Shown here: one piece after another, positions 21,805 to 23,760 of the stretch
How the letters are laid out: every line of letters begins with the position of its first letter
Position numbering within the stretch: position 1 is the stretch's first letter
DNA from: a virus
Virus record (IMG/VR): IMGVR_UViG_3300028925_000708
Span: 1 to 23,760 of that record
Strand: one strand, 5' to 3'
DNA: 23,760 nt
Translations under genes and position numbers: made by a program
Notes under the pieces: generated by a model
Told to the model about the DNA's origin: nothing
Seen by the model: only the letters and a program-made list of their open reading frames with translations
The model's database searches: none

Positions 21805-22001
21805 GCTGTCTTCCTTCCAGTTTTCAAATTGTATTCAAAGCGCAAACCGCCCAAGCAATCGCGGCAACGGATGTAATCAAAATAGCCTTGCGTCTTCATT
21901 GCCTCATGTGCCGCCTTTCCCGCTTTTGGGCTGCTTACAGTATCGACCCACTCTTCTGAGCCACCATCTTTAATTCCAAATATTTTAAAGCTACGTGCCA
22001 T
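21801..22001 (-). CDS. Small hypothetical protein (66 aa) with a CxxC motif
   Basis: The ATG at 22001 follows AGGAGA with a seven-base gap; a longer in-frame start near 22070 would run through the promoter region and is rejected. The product begins MARSFKIFGIKDGGSEEWVD and contains a helix (AGKAAHEAMKTQ), then YIRCRDCLGGLRFEY, a single CxxC, so it may bind metal only as a dimer or not at all. The first strands (KIFGIKDGGSEEWVD) look like a small beta unit. It is the first gene behind copy A of the duplicated 82-base leader and leads a coupled cluster with the zinc-ribbon gene. Confidence 0.72.
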   Translation of the reverse strand: MARSFKIFGIKDGGSEEWVDTVSSPKAGKAAHEAMKTQGYFDYIRCRDCLGGLRFEYNLKTGRKTA

Positions 22002-22010
22002 TTTTTGATC

Positions 22011-22092
22011 TCCTGATTTTTGATTTTTGATCTTACCTAATACATATAGTGATACCCCAAGATATATCAAGGGGTATCTTTAAATAATTTAT
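22011..22092 (-). repeat. 82-base intergenic repeat, copy A
   Basis: This segment is nearly identical to 22698-22779; the two differ by two compensating one-base indels. It runs from the first base of the SprT stop codon to the ribosome-site region of the next gene, so it is a complete intergenic leader. It holds a palindrome (22051-22078), a candidate promoter and the AGGAG ribosome site. Confidence 0.93.
22043..22078 (-). promoter_or_regulatory. Promoter with overlapping palindromic operator, copy A
   Basis: On the - strand TTGATA (22070-22065) and TATATG (22048-22043), 16 bases apart, form a sigma-70-like pair. The -35 sits inside a 28-base palindrome (22051-22078) with arms GATACCCC and GGGGTATC and a central GATATATC. 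A protein bound there would block RNA polymerase. The promoter is predicted; the palindrome is seen directly. Confidence 0.6.
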
Positions 22093-22688
22093 TAGGCTGC
22101 ATCAAGGGCAAGCCACACGTCAGCAAATGCTTGTTCGTTGCATCGCCTGATGAATGCTGCGCGGGTGGCTGGGTCGTTACAGAACGCCTCGCGCAACCGC
22201 GAATAAATGTGGATGAAACCATCGCCATGTGGCTTACGCAAGTAGCGACCTTGGCTCCGATCAGCGCGGTAAAGTGTAAACTGTACATAGTGTGCAACCT
22301 CATGCAGCACTTGGATCAAGTTACCGTGATCCACATCGCCTTTTTTAATGAACGCACCACCGCACTTAGTGTTGGCGTTAAATGATTTGTATTCGTTATA
22401 ATAGACGTGGCCGTCCAGAACTTTATCCTCAAAACATTTATGTCCATTTTCATATTTGCCGCTCTGGATGTTCTTGATCTGCCAATATGACAAATTAATC
22501 ACAATTGAACTGTGACAAGCATATGAGCAATTGTTTATGCCACCGTTTGGCTTTTTAACAACCAACACTTTTAACGCATTGGCCTTCTGACTTTTTGTCA
22601 GTGAAAACTTAGTGCCGTCGAGGCCGTCGAGCGCGTTCTCAACCAAAGATGAAATGAATGGGCGCTGTGTGTTTAGATCGTATGTCAT
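22092..22688 (-). CDS. SprT-like zinc metalloprotease
   Basis: The 198-aa product has the zinc protease signature LHEVAHYVQF (128-137), with His129, Glu130 and His133, and a third ligand candidate His154 in KPHGDGFIHIY (152-162). HExxH followed some twenty residues later by PHG-x-x-F is the SprT/Spartan-type layout. Family members cut DNA-bound or cross-linked proteins. The N-terminal ~100 residues contain cysteines (N-C-S-Y-A-C, K-C-F, K-C-G), and a classic SprT zinc ribbon is not evident at the C-terminus. AGGAGT precedes the start, and the promoter-bearing repeat copy B lies immediately upstream. Targets are unknown; host or replication-associated proteins are possible. Confidence 0.86.
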   Translation of the reverse strand: MTYDLNTQRPFISSLVENALDGLDGTKFSLTKSQKANALKVLVVKKPNGGINNCSYACHSSIVINLSYWQIKNIQSGKYENGHKCFEDKVLDGHVYYNEYKSFNANTKCGGAFIKKGDVDHGNLIQVLHEVAHYVQFTLYRADRSQGRYLRKPHGDGFIHIYSRLREAFCNDPATRAAFIRRCNEQAFADVWLALDAA

Positions 22689-22697
22689 TATAGATAC

Positions 22698-22779
22698 TCC
22701 TGATTTTTGAATTTTTGATCTTACCTAATACATATAGTGATACCCAAGATATATCAAGGGGTATCTTTAAATAATTTAT
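22698..22779 (-). repeat. 82-base intergenic repeat, copy B
   Basis: This is the partner of 22011-22092. It also begins exactly at the first base of the upstream stop codon (the protease gene) and ends with the AGGAG ribosome site of the SprT gene. Relative to copy A it has one extra A in the T-rich leader and one C fewer in the palindrome arm, so both copies are 82 bases. Confidence 0.93.
22731..22765 (-). promoter_or_regulatory. Promoter with overlapping palindromic operator, copy B
   Basis: TTGATA (22757-22752) and TATATG (22736-22731) recur on the - strand, but the lost C shortens the spacer to 15 bases and shortens one palindrome arm (22739-22765, 27 bases). This copy may therefore be weaker or bind its regulator less tightly than copy A. 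It would drive the SprT-like gene. Confidence 0.57.
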
Positions 22780-23225
22780 CAATGGGGTGCTTTTATTTCC
22801 CAAGCGTAGGCCACGCGCTTGCGGCGGTGCTTGGATTTACGGACGCTGTGCCACTCGCCAGACTGGTTGTCGATGGTCTTGTCGCCCGACACCACAATGT
22901 AGTGGCCCGTGATGTTGACCAGATAGGTCTTCTTGCGGTCACGGGTTTTGAGCCAAGCTGCAAGCGTGGCATTGTCTCTGGCATACGATCCGATCTCGCG
23001 CTTGTAGTGAAACGTCATCTCGACGTTGTTAGCACCCATGACAACTTTCATCAGGCTGTTGCTCATGCCCGTGATCTTGCCGCGATATGTGAATTGCAGG
23101 CAGGCGTCATATGCGGCGTCATAGTTCTGACGCAGAAACACAGCAGCGGCGTATGGGCCACACCATGTGCGGCGGCTCTTGCTGGCGCGGAGCGGGGTGT
23201 GGGACTGGGCAGTTCTTGGAAGCAT
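22779..23225 (-). CDS. Putative C39/papain-like cysteine protease
   Basis: ATG 23225 is preferred, with AGGAGA close upstream; a reading from 23462 would cross the neighbouring gene's coding region. The 148-aa product has a basic leader, then WCGPYAAAVFLRQNY (21-35), which places Cys22 before a helix, as in papain-like folds (C-G-P-x-x-A). Later YLVNITGHYIVVSGD (101-115) provides His108 in a strand, and T-I-D-N-Q-S-G-E-W (117-125) offers Asp119/Asn120. The order Cys-His-Asp/Asn and the GHY-hydrophobic then D-N spacing agree with C39-like peptidases or related papain-fold enzymes. Length is short for a full protease. Activity and substrate are unknown. Confidence 0.66.
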   Translation of the reverse strand: MLPRTAQSHTPLRASKSRRTWCGPYAAAVFLRQNYDAAYDACLQFTYRGKITGMSNSLMKVVMGANNVEMTFHYKREIGSYARDNATLAAWLKTRDRKKTYLVNITGHYIVVSGDKTIDNQSGEWHSVRKSKHRRKRVAYAWEIKAPH

Positions 23226-23251
23226 TGGATTCTCCTGATTGGATAATGGGT

Positions 23252-23267
23252 GGGGCGCTATGGCCCC
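23252..23267 (-). other. GC-rich intergenic hairpin
   Basis: GGGGC and GCCCC pair around a six-base loop between the last two genes on the right. No T run follows on the - strand. It resembles the hairpin at 4034-4050 in sequence (GGGGGCCAT-A-GCG type on the - strand), suggesting a shared mRNA-end element. Confidence 0.45.
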
Positions 23268-23274
23268 CGTTGGG

Positions 23275-23760
23275 TTAAAAGTTGTAGTCGTATTTTTTAA
23301 TGGCGGCAGTGTGCAGGCTGTGACGCCCGTGGCTGCTTTTCCACGAACCGTCCTTCTGGAGACGAGCGCGAATTGTGTAGCCCTCTGGGTCTGACTTAAT
23401 GACCCAAGCGTTGCGCTGATCGCCATTGTTGGTGCAATGACCAGCGAAGCCACCAGAAACAAACACGGGTTGCCAGTCTTTGTTTTTCTCTGCGGTCATG
23501 GAGCGCAGTTCGATTGTCTTGTCGGAGACAACACGCACGATCTCAAAAGGTGTTGTATCGCTATAGCCGTTCTGATTGGCGTGAGTGTAATTGATCTCTT
23601 CGATCTCGTAAGAATGTTTTTGTGGGAAAGCACCAGCACGGCGTACTGGAAGCTCTTCGATTACCGCTTCAGCTTCAGCAGCGGTACTCCAAGTGGCCCG
23701 TGGGCTGTTTGAACGGCGAAGAAAGTCACGCTCTGCCTTATACTCAATAACATATTCCTC
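23275..23760 (-). CDS. Hypothetical protein, 5' end beyond the window
   Basis: The frame is open from the stop at 23275 all the way to the right edge, giving at least 161 residues. An in-frame GTG at 23538 is internal and not the true start. The visible protein has a charged, helical first part (ERDFLRRSNSPRATWS, then a run of EAEAVIEELP), then YEIEEINYTHANQNGYSD-type strands and TPFEIVRVVSDKTIELRS. It ends SLHTAAIKKYDYNF. The middle part (GYSDTTPFEIV...KTIELR) resembles small beta domains found in phage proteins of unknown role. No catalytic motif is visible. It leads the leftward series seen in the window. Confidence 0.78.
   Translation of the reverse strand, partial: EEYVIEYKAERDFLRRSNSPRATWSTAAEAEAVIEELPVRRAGAFPQKHSYEIEEINYTHANQNGYSDTTPFEIVRVVSDKTIELRSMTAEKNKDWQPVFVSGGFAGHCTNNGDQRNAWVIKSDPEGYTIRARLQKDGSWKSSHGRHSLHTAAIKKYDYNF

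Noticed and set aside
22051-22078. Palindrome considered as a terminator for the + strand
   Set aside because: It is followed by an interrupted AT stretch rather than a T run, no + strand gene ends there, and its duplication ahead of two - strand genes fits an operator better.
22131-22385. Open frame on the + strand opposite the SprT-like gene
   Set aside because: The SprT frame carries the HEVAH motif and a ribosome site; the opposite frame has neither and is a shadow.
22737-23246. A 169-residue + strand frame opposite the cysteine-protease-like gene
   Set aside because: It starts inside the repeat, has no ribosome site, and its antisense partner shows the CGPYAA and GHYIVV motifs.

Overview
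The window is part of the genome of a tailed bacteriophage. Genes are packed with 1 to 8 base overlaps, and most of the sequence is one rightward virion and lysis program. Connector proteins, a large nozzle-like tail protein, fibre proteins and long ejection-type proteins are present. No tape measure, sheath or tail-tube gene is visible, so a short-tailed (podovirus-like) virion is the best reading. The capsid protein, scaffold, co-chaperonin and fibre styles recall marine podoviruses. A marine, possibly alphaproteobacterial, host is an inference from family resemblance only; nothing in the sequence names the host. No integrase, tRNA, CRISPR array or insertion sequence was seen.

Layout, + strand. 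Positions 1-3572 hold head morphogenesis: two small proteins, a GroES-like co-chaperonin, a scaffold-like coiled-coil protein, a conserved virion protein, a decoration-type protein and a gpT-like major capsid protein. A UUCG-loop terminator (3608-3634) ends this block. Positions 3635-4413 look like an inserted accessory cassette: a small unknown gene, two hairpins and a winged-helix regulator, closed by a near-twin UUCG terminator (4385-4413). Positions 4492-9936 carry structural and connector proteins, a tail fibre and a fibre-assembly chaperone whose last 18 codons lie in the +1 frame. Positions 9936-11620 are the lysis module: three small membrane proteins followed by a GH19 endolysin with a peptidoglycan-binding domain. 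Positions 11622-20732 hold the nozzle protein, small coupled genes, a glycine-zipper protein, a GNAT acetyltransferase and three long internal or ejection-type proteins.

Layout, - strand. Positions 20734-23760 run leftward, convergent with the virion operon. Reading from the right edge: an unknown gene cut by the window end, a C39/papain-like putative cysteine protease, a SprT-like zinc metalloprotease, three very small coupled genes (one a zinc-ribbon protein), a C-tail membrane protein and a secreted four-cysteine protein. Two nearly identical 82-base intergenic segments, each with a palindrome and a candidate promoter, precede the SprT gene and the small-gene cluster. These genes are therefore probably co-regulated, perhaps early.

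No gene-free stretch exceeds 300 bases. The largest gaps, 3573-3728 and 4377-4491, hold terminators and leaders. The most unusual observations are the out-of-frame tail of the fibre chaperone, the duplicated operator/leader cassette, the terminator-bounded regulator cassette inside the structural block, and the two-protease early region.
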